The notes under the pieces are model-generated. The model did no database searches and was not told the origin of the DNA. It saw nothing but the letters and a program-made list of their open reading frames with translations. Below, piece after piece: positions 1-8,256 of a stretch of 37,056 nt of DNA (position 1 is its first letter; each line of letters begins with the position of its first letter). Origin of the DNA: Odoribacteraceae bacterium (GTDB lineage Bacteria > Bacteroidota > Bacteroidia > Bacteroidales > Marinifilaceae); NCBI GenBank assembly GCA_031266545.1, contig JAISAV010000272.1, positions 1-37,056 on the forward strand. The letters are read 5' to 3'. The position numbers and the translations under genes are program-made.

Positions 1-1256
1 AGGGTGGCCCGCTCGATGACGGTGCCGCGGGGCACCTCGATCTTCAGGACGCGGGAGAGGGGCGGGTTCGTGACGATCATGTAGACGTCGCCCGTCTGGC
101 GGTCGCGCGTGTAGTAGCCCCATTTCTGGGGCTTGAAGGGGGCGTTCTCGCGGGCGTAGATCGCCTCGCCGTTGACGCCCATCCAGCGGCCGACCTCGCG
201 GGCGATCGTTTTTTCCTCCTCGCGGATGCTGCCGTCGCCGCGCGGCCCGAAGTTCAGCACGAAGTTGCCGTTCATGGAGACGGCGGCGGCGATCATGTCG
301 ATGATCTCGAGCGAGTTCTTGACGTGGCCGCGCCACTCGGCGTGGTAGCCCCACTGGTTTTCCGGGACGGTCATCACGCACTCCCAGTCGTTCTCGGGCA
401 TGGCGTCGGGGAGGCTTCGTTCCCAGCCCTGCTCGTAGTCGCCCATCAGTTGCTTGTTGGAGTCGAAGTGGCGCGCGCCGAGGTCGTCCACGCGGAGGCG
501 GCTGCCGGAGATGATGCCGGGGTTCAGGCGTTTCATCAGCAGGGAGAGGTCCCACGTGATCTCCCCGTGCTTCACCACGGAGGGATCCCACGTGCCGTCG
601 TACCAGAAGCCCTTGACGGTGGGGTAGCGAGTCATCAGCTCCTCCACCTGGTTGTTCATGAAGTCGCGGTAACGGAAGAAGGCGAGGCTGTCGGCGGCGT
701 TCCTGATGCTCGAGCGCCAGTCGGGGTGGTGCCAGTCGATGATCGAGTAGTAGAAGTAGACGTCGATCCCGGCGTCGTTGTACGCCTTGACGTACTCGCC
801 GAGCAGGTCGCGGCCGAAGGGGGTGGCGGCCACGGTGTAATCCGTGTAGGCGCTCGGCCAGAGGCAGAAGCCCTCGTGGTGCTTGGTGGTGATGACGGAG
901 TATTTAACGCCCATCTCCTTGGCGATGCTCGCCCACTCGCGGGCGTCGAAGGCGGGGAGGCTGAACTGCCGCGCCAGCGCGACGTAGTCGGCGTCGGGGA
1001 TCCGCGCGCCCGACTTGATCCACTCGGCGGCGCCGCCGATGTACTTGCCGTTCCAGAAGCCGCCGGGGATGGAGTAGAGGCCGAAGTGGATGAACTGGCC
1101 GAGGCGGTTGTCGCGCCAGCGTTGCATCTCCGCGTCGTCGCGCTTGCCGGTTCGCTCTGCCCCGTATTTCAGGGGGATCTTTTCCGTCGACTGCGCGACG
1201 ACGCCCGCGCTCGCGGTGGCGAGGAGGGCGCATAATAAAAGGTGTCTTATTTTCAT
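1..1256 (-). CDS. Alpha-L-fucosidase, GH29 (C-terminus beyond window)
   Basis: This secreted or periplasmic glycoside hydrolase is expected to remove alpha-linked L-fucose from glycans by the retaining mechanism of family GH29. The frame reads from an ATG at 1256 and runs off the window edge after about 418 codons, so only the N-terminal part is visible. Residues 1-21 form a signal peptide (a charged start, a leucine/alanine core, then VVAQ). The TIM-barrel features are the FIHFGLYS segment near residue 55, TKHHEGFCLW at 124-133 and FWYDG near 217-221, where D220 matches the family nucleophile. The C-terminal part seen so far looks like the usual beta-sandwich. It is the last visible gene of the kduI operon, 30 bases after the GH2 gene. 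The family assignment is strong; the linkage specificity cannot be read. Confidence 0.92.
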   Translation of the reverse strand, partial: MKIRHLLLCALLATASAGVVAQSTEKIPLKYGAERTGKRDDAEMQRWRDNRLGQFIHFGLYSIPGGFWNGKYIGGAAEWIKSGARIPDADYVALARQFSLPAFDAREWASIAKEMGVKYSVITTKHHEGFCLWPSAYTDYTVAATPFGRDLLGEYVKAYNDAGIDVYFYYSIIDWHHPDWRSSIRNAADSLAFFRYRDFMNNQVEELMTRYPTVKGFWYDGTWDPSVVKHGEITWDLSLLMKRLNPGIISGSRLRVDDLGARHFDSNKQLMGDYEQGWERSLPDAMPENDWECVMTVPENQWGYHAEWRGHVKNSLEIIDMIAAAVSMNGNFVLNFGPRGDGSIREEEKTIAREVGRWMGVNGEAIYARENAPFKPQKWGYYTRDRQTGDVYMIVTNPPLSRVLKIEVPRGTVIERAT

Positions 1257-1286
1257 GTTGATCGTGTTTTAACAAGGGCGCGGGGA

Positions 1287-3407
1287 TTAAAATCCCCAGT
1301 GCTCCTTCTCGTTTTTTAAGGTGCCGGCTTCCCCGGCCTTGTATTCTCTCGTGAAATTCCACTCCACTTGATCCTCGTACCGCTGCCCGTCGCGCTCGAC
1401 GATGGCGGTGATCACGTTCTTGCCGGCGTCCAGCGTGACGTTGTCGATCAGGTAGTGCACCGGCGTGAACCCCTCGCGCGCGCCTTCCAGCGGCCGGCCG
1501 TTCAGCAGGACGCGCGGCGTGCCGACGTTGGAGTAGACGGTGATCGTCGTCACCCGCTTTTCGCGCTCCACGAGGCGGCGCTGGGTGATGTAGAGGACGG
1601 GGTCGGCGCTCCAGTTGGCCTTGTACCAGTAGTAGGAGTCTTTCTTGATCTTCCGGTCGAAGGTGACCAGCCCCTTCATGTTGCGCGCCTCCACGCCCCC
1701 GCGTGCCCACATGGGGACGGCGAAGTCGAACATGTTCCACAGGTAGGAGGCGATGATGTAGGGGTGTCGCGCGATGATGCCCCACTGGTACTCGTGGGTG
1801 GCGGTCTGGAAAGTCTCCGGGTAGAAGGGGGCCGTCCAGTTGAGCGACTCGCCGAGGTGCTCGGTTTGGTGGTGGATGTTGGCGTCCGCGCCGTACTCGG
1901 TGAGCATGAATTTATGATCGGGGAAGCGTTGCTCGAGGTCTTCAATCCAGGGCTTGATGTCCTTGATTTTTCGCTCGTACCAGCCGAAGTAGCGGTTCAT
2001 GCCCTGTATGTCCGCGTTGCCGTTCACGGGATGTTCCATGTGGCCGTAGCCGTTCACGGCGGCCGTGTAGCGTCCCGGGTCCTCGGTCTTGGCGAGGTCG
2101 TGCAGCTCGCGGGTGAGCGCCGCCGTGTAGGCGTGCGGCTTGTAGACCTCGTTGTGCAGCCCCCACGCGTAGATGGAGGGGTGGTTGAAGTTCTGGCGTA
2201 CCAGCTCGCGGAGCTGTTCCTTGGCGTTCTCTCGCTCGGCGCCCGTGACGCGGTTCACGAAGGGGATCTCCGCCCAGACGATCAGGCCGAGGGTGTCGCA
2301 GCGGGCGTAGACGTGCTCCGCCTGCTGGTAGTGGGCGAGGCGGACGGTGGTCGCGCCGATGTCCATGATCGTGGCGAGGTCGTGGTCGTGGTGCTCGTCG
2401 CGCAGGGCGCTGCCCAGCTCCCACCAGTCCTGGTGGCGCGTCACGCCGTACATCGGGTAGCGCTTCCCGTTGAGGAAAAAGCCCTCGCCCGCGCGGATCT
2501 CGTAGGAGCGGAGGCCCAGCGGTTGCACCACCTCGTCCAGCACCTCGTCGCCGGACTTGACGCGCACCACCACCTTGTAGAGGTAGGGATCCGGGCGGCC
2601 GTTCCACAGCCGCGGGTGTTGCACGCGCAGTGACTGTTCCAGCGCCTGCACCCCGTCCGGGGAGAGGGCGGCGGGCGACTCGCGGCGGGCGACTTGCTTG
2701 CCCAGGTGGTCGTAAACGGCCGTCTCCAGCGTCACGAGGCGCATCGCGGTCTCCGCGTTTTCCAGCTTGACCTTCACGGAGAGATCGGCCCGCCTCGTCG
2801 ACACGTCCCGCTGGGAGATGTAGACCCCCGGCGAGGCGTGATCCGTGACGGCGACGTGCACCGGCCCCGTCACGACCAGCCACACGGGCCGGTAGACGCC
2901 CCCGTACACGCCAAACAGGCTATGATTGACCGGGATGACGTCCGGGCGGGCGGCGTTGTTCACCCGCAACAGTAGCTCGTTCTCCTCGCCGTATTTCAGC
3001 AGCGCCGAGAGGTCGAAGGCGAAGGCCGAGTAGCCCCCGCGGTGGTTGCCCGCCCACTCGCCGTTGACATGGAGGTCAGCCACCTGTCCGACCCCCTCGA
3101 AGCGGAGGAAGATCGCCCGGCCGCGCCACGATTCGTCGACGCGGAAGCGCTTGCGATAGTACGCCTCGCCGGCGTAGAAGGCGTCGTGCTGGAGTTGCAT
3201 GTCGCGCGCGTTCCACGTGTGCGGGATCTCGACCGCCTCCCAGCCCTCGTCTTGAATGGCGGGAAGCTCGCCGGCGGCGAAGGGGCCGCGCTTGAATTGC
3301 CAGCCCTCGTTGAACGACCGCGTCAAGCGGCCGCCGGCCAGAGCGCCCGTCCCGCACGCCAGCACGAGGAGAAGCGCGAGTAATCGTTTTCCTGTCATCA
3401 TCGTCAT
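1287..3407 (-). CDS. Glycoside hydrolase family 2 (beta-galactosidase/beta-glucuronidase type)
   Basis: This 706-residue exported retaining exo-beta-glycosidase has a signal peptide at 1-24 (MTMMTGKRLLALLLVLACG). The GH2 layout follows: a jelly-roll sugar-binding domain about 28-185, an Ig-like domain about 190-300 and a TIM barrel about 305-600, with a short C-terminal beta domain. WGLHNE puts the acid/base at E420 and MLTEYGA the nucleophile at E504. The family is certain but the sugar is not. An N-M-K triplet at 576-578 lies where beta-glucuronidases carry their carboxylate-binding NxK motif, so glucuronate is possible, although related galactosidases can show similar residues. The start lies 6 bases after the kdgK stop, so the two are probably translated from one message. 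It is shorter than LacZ (about 1020 residues), as is common for Bacteroidota GH2 enzymes. Confidence 0.93.
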   Translation of the reverse strand: MTMMTGKRLLALLLVLACGTGALAGGRLTRSFNEGWQFKRGPFAAGELPAIQDEGWEAVEIPHTWNARDMQLQHDAFYAGEAYYRKRFRVDESWRGRAIFLRFEGVGQVADLHVNGEWAGNHRGGYSAFAFDLSALLKYGEENELLLRVNNAARPDVIPVNHSLFGVYGGVYRPVWLVVTGPVHVAVTDHASPGVYISQRDVSTRRADLSVKVKLENAETAMRLVTLETAVYDHLGKQVARRESPAALSPDGVQALEQSLRVQHPRLWNGRPDPYLYKVVVRVKSGDEVLDEVVQPLGLRSYEIRAGEGFFLNGKRYPMYGVTRHQDWWELGSALRDEHHDHDLATIMDIGATTVRLAHYQQAEHVYARCDTLGLIVWAEIPFVNRVTGAERENAKEQLRELVRQNFNHPSIYAWGLHNEVYKPHAYTAALTRELHDLAKTEDPGRYTAAVNGYGHMEHPVNGNADIQGMNRYFGWYERKIKDIKPWIEDLEQRFPDHKFMLTEYGADANIHHQTEHLGESLNWTAPFYPETFQTATHEYQWGIIARHPYIIASYLWNMFDFAVPMWARGGVEARNMKGLVTFDRKIKKDSYYWYKANWSADPVLYITQRRLVEREKRVTTITVYSNVGTPRVLLNGRPLEGAREGFTPVHYLIDNVTLDAGKNVITAIVERDGQRYEDQVEWNFTREYKAGEAGTLKNEKEHWGF

Positions 3408-3413
3408 ACAAGG

Positions 3414-4454
3414 TTAACGGGAGACGCGCCCGGAGGCGTCCCCCTTCATTAATTTCTCGACCTCGTCGACGGTCACGAGGTTAAAGTCGCCGTAAATCGT
3501 ATGCTTCAGGCAAGAGGCGGCCACCGCGAAGTTCAACGCCTTGAGGTCATCCCCCGCGTAGGTCAACAAGCCGTAGATCAAGCCGCCCATGAAGGAGTCG
3601 CCGCCGCCCACGCGGTCGACGATGTGGGTGATGTCGTAACGCGCGGACTCGTGCAGGCGCTGGCCATCGTAGAGCACCCCGCCCCACGTGTTGTGGTTGG
3701 CGTTGATCGAGCCGCGCAGGGTGATGATCACCTTCTTCGCCGCCGGGAAGCGGGTCATCAACTGGCGGCAGACCGACTCGAAGGCCGCCGCCCGCACCTC
3801 GCCCCCGGTGGCCGTCGCGTCGAAGCCCTCCGGCTTGATGCCGAAGACCATCTCCGCGTCCTCCTCGTTGCCGAGGATCACGTCGCATCCCTCCACCAGC
3901 GCCGGCATGACGTCGGGGGCTTTCTCGCCGTATTTCCACAGGTTCTTCCGGTAGTTCAGGTCGCAGGAGACCGTCAGTCCCGCCGCCCGCGCCGCCCGGA
4001 TGGCTTCCAGGCAAGCGTCCGCCGCTCCCCGCGAGAGCGCGGGCGTGATGCCCGTCCAGTGAAACCACGAGGCCCCCGCGAAGACCTCCTGCCAGTCCAC
4101 CATGCCCGGCTCGATCTCCGCGATCGAGGAGCGCGAGCGGTCGTAGATCACCTTGCTGGCCCGCGCCACCGCGCCCGTCTCCAGGAAATAGATGCCCAGG
4201 CGCTCGCCCCCGCGCAGGACGCGGGAGGTGCCCACGCCGTGCTTTTGCAACTCCATGAGGCAGGCGCGGGCGATGTCGTTGTCCGGCACGCGGGTCACGA
4301 AATCCACCGGGATCCCGTAGTTGGCCAGCGAGACGGCCACGTTAGCTTCCCCACCGCCAAACGTGGCCGTGAACTCTTTCGCTTGGCTGAAACGTAAATA
4401 ACCGGGAGTCGCCAAGCGCAGCATGATCTCCCCGAATGTCACTACTCGATTCAT
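3414..4454 (-). CDS. kdgK: 2-dehydro-3-deoxygluconokinase (PfkB family)
   Basis: This cytoplasmic sugar kinase of 346 residues is expected to phosphorylate 2-keto-3-deoxygluconate (KDG) to KDG-6-phosphate with ATP, feeding KDPG aldolase. The N-terminus has the ribokinase-fold sugar-binding sequence FGGGEANVAVSLA near 32-44. The second PfkB signature DRVGGGDSFMGG spans 280-291, with D286 as the catalytic base. The internal segment DLNYRKNLWKY near 165-175 is typical of KDG kinases. Its place after kduI and the DUF4861 gene supports KDG over other PfkB substrates, since KduI makes the precursor of KDG. Spacing is 33 bases from the upstream gene and 6 bases to the GH2 gene, so it is mid-operon. 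Fructokinase or another ketosugar kinase is the main alternative. Confidence 0.88.
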   Translation of the reverse strand: MNRVVTFGEIMLRLATPGYLRFSQAKEFTATFGGGEANVAVSLANYGIPVDFVTRVPDNDIARACLMELQKHGVGTSRVLRGGERLGIYFLETGAVARASKVIYDRSRSSIAEIEPGMVDWQEVFAGASWFHWTGITPALSRGAADACLEAIRAARAAGLTVSCDLNYRKNLWKYGEKAPDVMPALVEGCDVILGNEEDAEMVFGIKPEGFDATATGGEVRAAAFESVCRQLMTRFPAAKKVIITLRGSINANHNTWGGVLYDGQRLHESARYDITHIVDRVGGGDSFMGGLIYGLLTYAGDDLKALNFAVAASCLKHTIYGDFNLVTVDEVEKLMKGDASGRVSR

Positions 4455-4487
4455 CTTTTTGTATTTTTCCCCGGCGGCGGGGGCGTG

Positions 4488-5621
4488 TTACTTGTTTATC
4501 TCTACTTCCAGCGGGTTTTTCAACTTCGTCAACTCGTCCGCCACGTGTTGTTGCCACGCGTCGGGGGTCTCGATCCCGCCCTTGCTCCAACCCGTGCCGG
4601 CGTAATAGACGCAAGGAGCGTCCGGCGCGTAACCGACGATGCCGGCGAGGTGTCCCTCGACCCGCTCGATCCCCTTGACCCCGGAGGGGAAGAGGAGGGC
4701 CACGGCCGTGTGGCCGTTGTCGTCGTCGTTGTCGTTATTTCGCGGTTCCCAGTAGGCGACGACGCCGTTCTCCGCGTCCGTCCACATCGTGCCCTCGCCC
4801 TCGCGCAGCACGATACCGGCGGCCACGTCCATCGCGGCGGCGTTCTCGTAACGCTCCTCGACCCGGTTAAAGCGGGAGTTCGCGTCCAGCGTGATCAGGC
4901 GACGCTCGGTCACGACGCTCCCCCCGACGGCGTAAGGCGCGTAGGTCAGCTCGAAGGAGAGGCGGAGGGGGCCTTGATCCACGATGTTGTAGGCCATGAA
5001 GTTATTCCCCAGCACGAGGGCGCCGTCCACGAGCGGGGCCATCGCGCCCGCCCCCAGCGTCCGCCCCACCTTGTAGCAGTCCAGGCCGTGGCCGTGATCC
5101 CGGTGGTAGTCGCCCGTGGCATACCAGTCGTCCAGCACCAACTGGCGCGAGGATTTCACCCACGCGTCAATCCCGTTGCTGATCTCCCCGGTGGCCTCCA
5201 GCGCCGGGCCGTACACGCGGAAGGCGACCAGCGCGTTTTCCCACGCGAAGTCGTCGTAACGCTCCGGCACGAATCGCCCGAAGACTTGCCGCGCGTATTC
5301 CGCCGGCGCGCCCCGCAGCATCATGTACGCGGAGGTGGCCCCGGGAGCGGCCGAGGCCTGGAAAATGATCGATCGCGGCGTCCCGTCGCCGCCGTAAAGC
5401 ACCTGTGACGGCAGCTCGAAGCCCTCCGCGTCCGTGATGATTACCCCCGTGGCGGTCCAGCCGGCGTATCGCGCCGCCACCTCCTGCCACGGGATCTCGA
5501 CCGTCTCCTTCTCGCGGGGGAGTTCCGTGGTGTTCTTCACCGTGATGGTGATCACCTGCTTTTTCGCGCAACCGGCCAGCGTCAATCCCGCCAGCAGCCA
5601 ACAATAATAATGTAGTTTCAT
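4488..5621 (-). CDS. DUF4861-family lipoprotein
   Basis: This 377-residue protein resembles the DUF4861 family, which has no assigned reaction that I know of. A lipobox (LTLAGC) puts the lipidated cysteine at residue 18, so it should be anchored in the outer or inner membrane and face the periplasm or surface. The body appears to be all-beta. Visible features include DWYATGDYHRDHGHGLDCYKVG around 175-196, with a cluster of Asp and His residues that could bind sugar or metal, and LPSQVLYGGDG near 70. It lies between kduI and kdgK with 33-base gaps on both sides. In this family the gene is often found in loci for uronate-containing polysaccharides. A role in processing or binding an unsaturated uronate product is inference from position only. 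Confidence 0.85.
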   Translation of the reverse strand: MKLHYYCWLLAGLTLAGCAKKQVITITVKNTTELPREKETVEIPWQEVAARYAGWTATGVIITDAEGFELPSQVLYGGDGTPRSIIFQASAAPGATSAYMMLRGAPAEYARQVFGRFVPERYDDFAWENALVAFRVYGPALEATGEISNGIDAWVKSSRQLVLDDWYATGDYHRDHGHGLDCYKVGRTLGAGAMAPLVDGALVLGNNFMAYNIVDQGPLRLSFELTYAPYAVGGSVVTERRLITLDANSRFNRVEERYENAAAMDVAAGIVLREGEGTMWTDAENGVVAYWEPRNNDNDDDNGHTAVALLFPSGVKGIERVEGHLAGIVGYAPDAPCVYYAGTGWSKGGIETPDAWQQHVADELTKLKNPLEVEINK

Positions 5622-5654
5622 GATCTATTCTTTAGAGGTTATTATGCTTGTTCG

Positions 5655-6497
5655 TCATCGCAAATCCTGCTGGGAGACGGCGTCCATGTCCCCGTAATCC
5701 TGGTTTTCCCCGGCCATGCCCCATATAAACGTGTAGTTAGAGGTGGCGCAGGCCGAGTGGATCGACCACGCGGGGGAGATCACGGCCTGCTCGTTCTTCA
5801 TCCAGAGGTGGCGGGTCTCGTCCACGGCGCCCATGAAGTGGCATACCGCCTGGTTGTCGGGCAGCTCGAAGTAGAAGTAAGCCTCCATGCGGCGCTCGTG
5901 GGTGTGGGGCGGCATCGTGTTCCAGACGCTGCCCGGCTTCAGCTCCGTCATGCCCATCTGCAACTGGCAGGTGGGCAACACCTGCGTCACGAGCAGGCGG
6001 TTGATCACCCGGTGGTTGCTCTCCTCGAGGGTGCCCATCTCGACCACCACCGCGTCGTCGCGGGTGACCTTCTTGTCCGGGTACGCGCGATGCGCCGGGG
6101 CGGAATTAAAATAAAAACGCGCCGGGCACGCCGGGTCGAGGCTGGAAAAGCGCGCCGCGCGGTCGCCGCGGCCGACGTACAAGGCCTCCTTGCAACGCAA
6201 GGCGTGGGGATGCCCGTCCACCTCCACGATCCCGTCTCCCCCCACGTTGATGACGCCCAGCTCGCGGCGCCCGAGGAAAAAGGGCGACCGCAAGGGCGGT
6301 ATGGAGGCCAGCTCCAGCGTCTCCTTGACCGGCACGGCGCCCCCCACGATCAGCCTGTCGTGCAGGGTATATACCAGGTTAATCTCGTCCGCCGCCATCA
6401 ACTTTTCGATGAGGAACTCCCGCCTCAGGCGGCTCGTGTCGTAGCTTTTCGCGTCTTCCGGGTGGGAAGCGTAACGCGTCTCGTAATTTTGTTTCAT
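5655..6497 (-). CDS. kduI: 5-dehydro-4-deoxy-D-glucuronate isomerase
   Basis: KduI (4-deoxy-L-threo-5-hexosulose-uronate ketol-isomerase) converts 5-keto-4-deoxyuronate, the open form of unsaturated uronic acid released by lyases and unsaturated glucuronyl hydrolases, into 2,5-diketo-3-deoxygluconate in the cytoplasm. The 280-residue length matches the family. The cupin zinc site is intact: PPHTHERRMEAYFYF gives H198, H200 and E205, and WSIHSA gives H247. The N-terminal motif around YETRYASHPED is also typical. No signal peptide is present. It is the first gene of the operon that continues with the DUF4861 gene, kdgK, GH2 and GH29. The next enzyme, the KduD dehydrogenase, is not in this window and may lie beyond the left edge or elsewhere. 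Confidence 0.97.
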   Translation of the reverse strand: MKQNYETRYASHPEDAKSYDTSRLRREFLIEKLMAADEINLVYTLHDRLIVGGAVPVKETLELASIPPLRSPFFLGRRELGVINVGGDGIVEVDGHPHALRCKEALYVGRGDRAARFSSLDPACPARFYFNSAPAHRAYPDKKVTRDDAVVVEMGTLEESNHRVINRLLVTQVLPTCQLQMGMTELKPGSVWNTMPPHTHERRMEAYFYFELPDNQAVCHFMGAVDETRHLWMKNEQAVISPAWSIHSACATSNYTFIWGMAGENQDYGDMDAVSQQDLR

Positions 6498-6541
6498 GTT
6501 GTCCTATTTTATATGATCACCATCCTAAGGATTTTAGGAAG

Positions 6542-6549
6542 CAAATGAA
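6542..6549 (-). promoter_or_regulatory. Possible -7 promoter element of the kduI operon
   Basis: Read on the minus strand this is TTCATTTG, one base away from the Bacteroidota -7 consensus TAnnTTTG. T-rich DNA with TTTTTG runs lies upstream where a -33 element would be expected, and the kduI start is 45 bases downstream. A short hairpin (CCTAA/TTAGG) lies between it and the gene. The assignment rests on sequence similarity only, and readthrough from miaA (stop at 6595) is also possible. Confidence 0.35.
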
Positions 6550-6594
6550 CGAATTTTCAAAAACAAAAACAACTAAAAACCCGCTCTTTTCAAA

Positions 6595-7539
6595 TTAGAA
6601 TTTGCTCGCAAGAGATGGGCCACCCGCCCGCTCGCGAATAAAGGCGAGGAGGAGGCCCGCGTCGCCGGGGGAAAACCACGTGATCTCGTCGTCGCGGCGA
6701 AACCACGTGAGTTGCTTCTTGGCGTAGCGGCACGTGTCGCGCTTGATCAGGCGGATGGCCTCGTCGCGGGAGATTTTCCCGTCGAAGTGGTCGAACCACT
6801 CCTTGTATCCTACCGTGTTGAGCGCATTCAGGTGGCGGCGGGGGTACAGGCCGCGCGCCTCCTCTTCCAGCCCCGCCGCCACCATTTGATCTACGCGGCG
6901 GTGGATGTTCTCGCGCAGTTCCCCCGCGTCCCGCGTCAGGCCGATCTTCACGATGGAGAAATCCCTCGGCTTCCGCCGGCCGGTGCGCAGGGAGGAATAG
7001 GGTTTGCCGGTCGTCAGGCAGATCTCGACGGCGTGCATCACCCGGCGCGCGTTCTTCAAGTCCACCTCGCGGTAAAAGGCGGGGTCTAAAGCGTGCAACA
7101 ACGCGCGCAGCGACTCGATGCCCTCCCGCTCGTGCAGGCGCGTGACCGAGGCGCGTATTTCCGGGTCGACGTCCGGGATCTCGTCCATCCCGCGGCACAC
7201 CGCGTCGATGTAGAGCATCGACCCGCCCACCATCAATACCACCTCGCGGCGGGCGAAAAGCTCCTCGAGGCACGCCAGCGCCTGCCGCTCGAACTCCCAG
7301 CAGTTGTAGTAGCGCTCCACGGGAATCGCCCGGACAAAAAAATGAGGAACTGCCGCCAGCTCTTCCGGGCCGGGCGCGGCAGTTCCTATACACATTTCCT
7401 CGTAAACCTGTCGAGAATCACACGAGAGGATGACCGTGTCGAGGGCGCGGGCCAGCTCGACGCCGACGCTCGTTTTTCCCACCCCCGTCGGCCCCAGGAG
7501 CACGACCAGCGTCCCATGCGTGCCGGGCGAGAGCGACAT
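6595..7539 (-). CDS. miaA: tRNA dimethylallyltransferase
   Basis: MiaA transfers a dimethylallyl group to the N6 of adenosine 37 in tRNAs reading codons that start with U, the first step to ms2i6A. The 314-residue protein has the P-loop GPTGVGKT at 16-23, the DSRQVY motif at 41-46 with the catalytic Asp, and GGSMLYIDAVCRG near 105-117, which matches the family's GGT-LY-A segment. The C-terminal TVGYKEW and KRDTCRYAKKQLTWFRRD segments are characteristic of MiaA. It begins 2 bases after the stop of the upstream acidic pRiA4b-like gene, so the pair is tightly coupled. No clear terminator follows before kduI. Confidence 0.97.
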   Translation of the reverse strand: MSLSPGTHGTLVVLLGPTGVGKTSVGVELARALDTVILSCDSRQVYEEMCIGTAAPGPEELAAVPHFFVRAIPVERYYNCWEFERQALACLEELFARREVVLMVGGSMLYIDAVCRGMDEIPDVDPEIRASVTRLHEREGIESLRALLHALDPAFYREVDLKNARRVMHAVEICLTTGKPYSSLRTGRRKPRDFSIVKIGLTRDAGELRENIHRRVDQMVAAGLEEEARGLYPRRHLNALNTVGYKEWFDHFDGKISRDEAIRLIKRDTCRYAKKQLTWFRRDDEITWFSPGDAGLLLAFIRERAGGPSLASKF

Positions 7540-7541
7540 GC

Positions 7542-8150
7542 CTACAAGCGGTCGATGTAATCGTCCAGGCTCTCGTACTTCTCCCCGCCAAACTCGTCGT
7601 CGTAGTTGCCGTCCTGGCGATCCTCGTCCTCGTAACCGTCGTTCTCGAACTCGTCCATGAAGCTGTTGTCGTAGTCATCATCGCCGTACTCCTCGGTCGT
7701 CCCCTCGAAGTCCCAGTCTTCCTTGTCGGCGTTGTACGAGAACTGCTCCGGGATCTTGCCCGCGCACGAGATGCACACCGGCATGATGTCCGAGGAGTCG
7801 CGGATGTACTCCCCGGCGTACTCCACCCTGAAGTAGCGGTTGGCAAAAAAATCGAACACGTATTCCAGCTCCAAACACCCGGGCTTGACCACGTTGCTGA
7901 TCTCGGTGTTGTCCATCACGAGCGTGTCACTTTCCTCCTCTTCCGCGGCGGTCATGTCCATCAGCGCGATCTCTTTCTGGCGGTTGCCCAGGCGGTCGAG
8001 CGTGAAGAACGAGGCCATCTGCGCGTTATCGTAGCCCAGGGTCTCCACCAGCTTGTCATGAAACTGCTGAAAAGTCTGGTTGCCACCGATGGCTATCTCA
8101 CACCTGAAATCAGAATTATCCGGCAGGCTAATTTCAAACTTGTAATCCAT
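7542..8150 (-). CDS. Plasmid pRiA4b ORF-3-like protein with acidic tail
   Basis: This 202-residue cytoplasmic protein of unknown function resembles the pRiA4b ORF-3 / IS1096 passenger family. Residues 1-140 form the conserved part: MDYKFEISLPDNSDFRCEIAI, a helix FQQFHDKLVETLGY, and LELEYVFDFF. A C-x-x-C pair sits at C126 and C129. Residues about 142-200 are a low-complexity tail dominated by Asp, Glu and Tyr. Despite the family's mobile-element name, no transposase or terminal repeats are nearby. The gene has its own promoter and is followed after 2 bases by miaA, so a link to tRNA or nucleic-acid metabolism is possible but unproven. Confidence 0.82.
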   Translation of the reverse strand: MDYKFEISLPDNSDFRCEIAIGGNQTFQQFHDKLVETLGYDNAQMASFFTLDRLGNRQKEIALMDMTAAEEEESDTLVMDNTEISNVVKPGCLELEYVFDFFANRYFRVEYAGEYIRDSSDIMPVCISCAGKIPEQFSYNADKEDWDFEGTTEEYGDDDYDNSFMDEFENDGYEDEDRQDGNYDDEFGGEKYESLDDYIDRL

Positions 8151-8189
8151 ATCTCATTTTGTCTTTTAAAATAGTTCGTTAAACCGCGG

Positions 8190-8219
8190 CAAATGTAAGA
8201 AAAAAAACTAACCCGCAAG
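8190..8219 (-). promoter_or_regulatory. Promoter of the pRiA4b-like/miaA operon
   Basis: On the minus strand TACATTTG (8190-8197) matches the Bacteroidota -7 consensus TAnnTTTG exactly. CTTG (8216-8219) lies 18 bases upstream, close to the expected -33 spacing. Transcription would start about 33 bases before the ATG at 8150. The -33 end lies inside the region of the terminator of the preceding regulator gene. Confidence 0.7.
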
Positions 8220-8256
8220 ACCCCGTCATCACAAAAGATACGCCCCCCCGGGTTAG
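8200..8256 (-). terminator. Intrinsic terminator of the hybrid two-component gene
   Basis: Perfect 8-base arms CTAACCCG / CGGGTTAG (8249-8256 and 8208-8215), read on the minus strand, are followed at once by eight T residues (8200-8207). The first arm overlaps the stop codon of the regulator gene (8253-8255). The loop is long (about 33 bases) and has G/C runs that may pair further. Confidence 0.75.

Noticed and set aside
324-1235. Long plus-strand open frame of 303 codons over the left fucosidase gene
   Set aside because: It is a low-complexity Val/Ala/Gly/Asp-rich antisense frame, as expected opposite GC-rich genes; the minus-strand frame has GH29 motifs.
7542-8150. Insertion sequence, suggested by the IS1096-passenger-like protein
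   Set aside because: No transposase, terminal inverted repeats or target duplications are seen around it.
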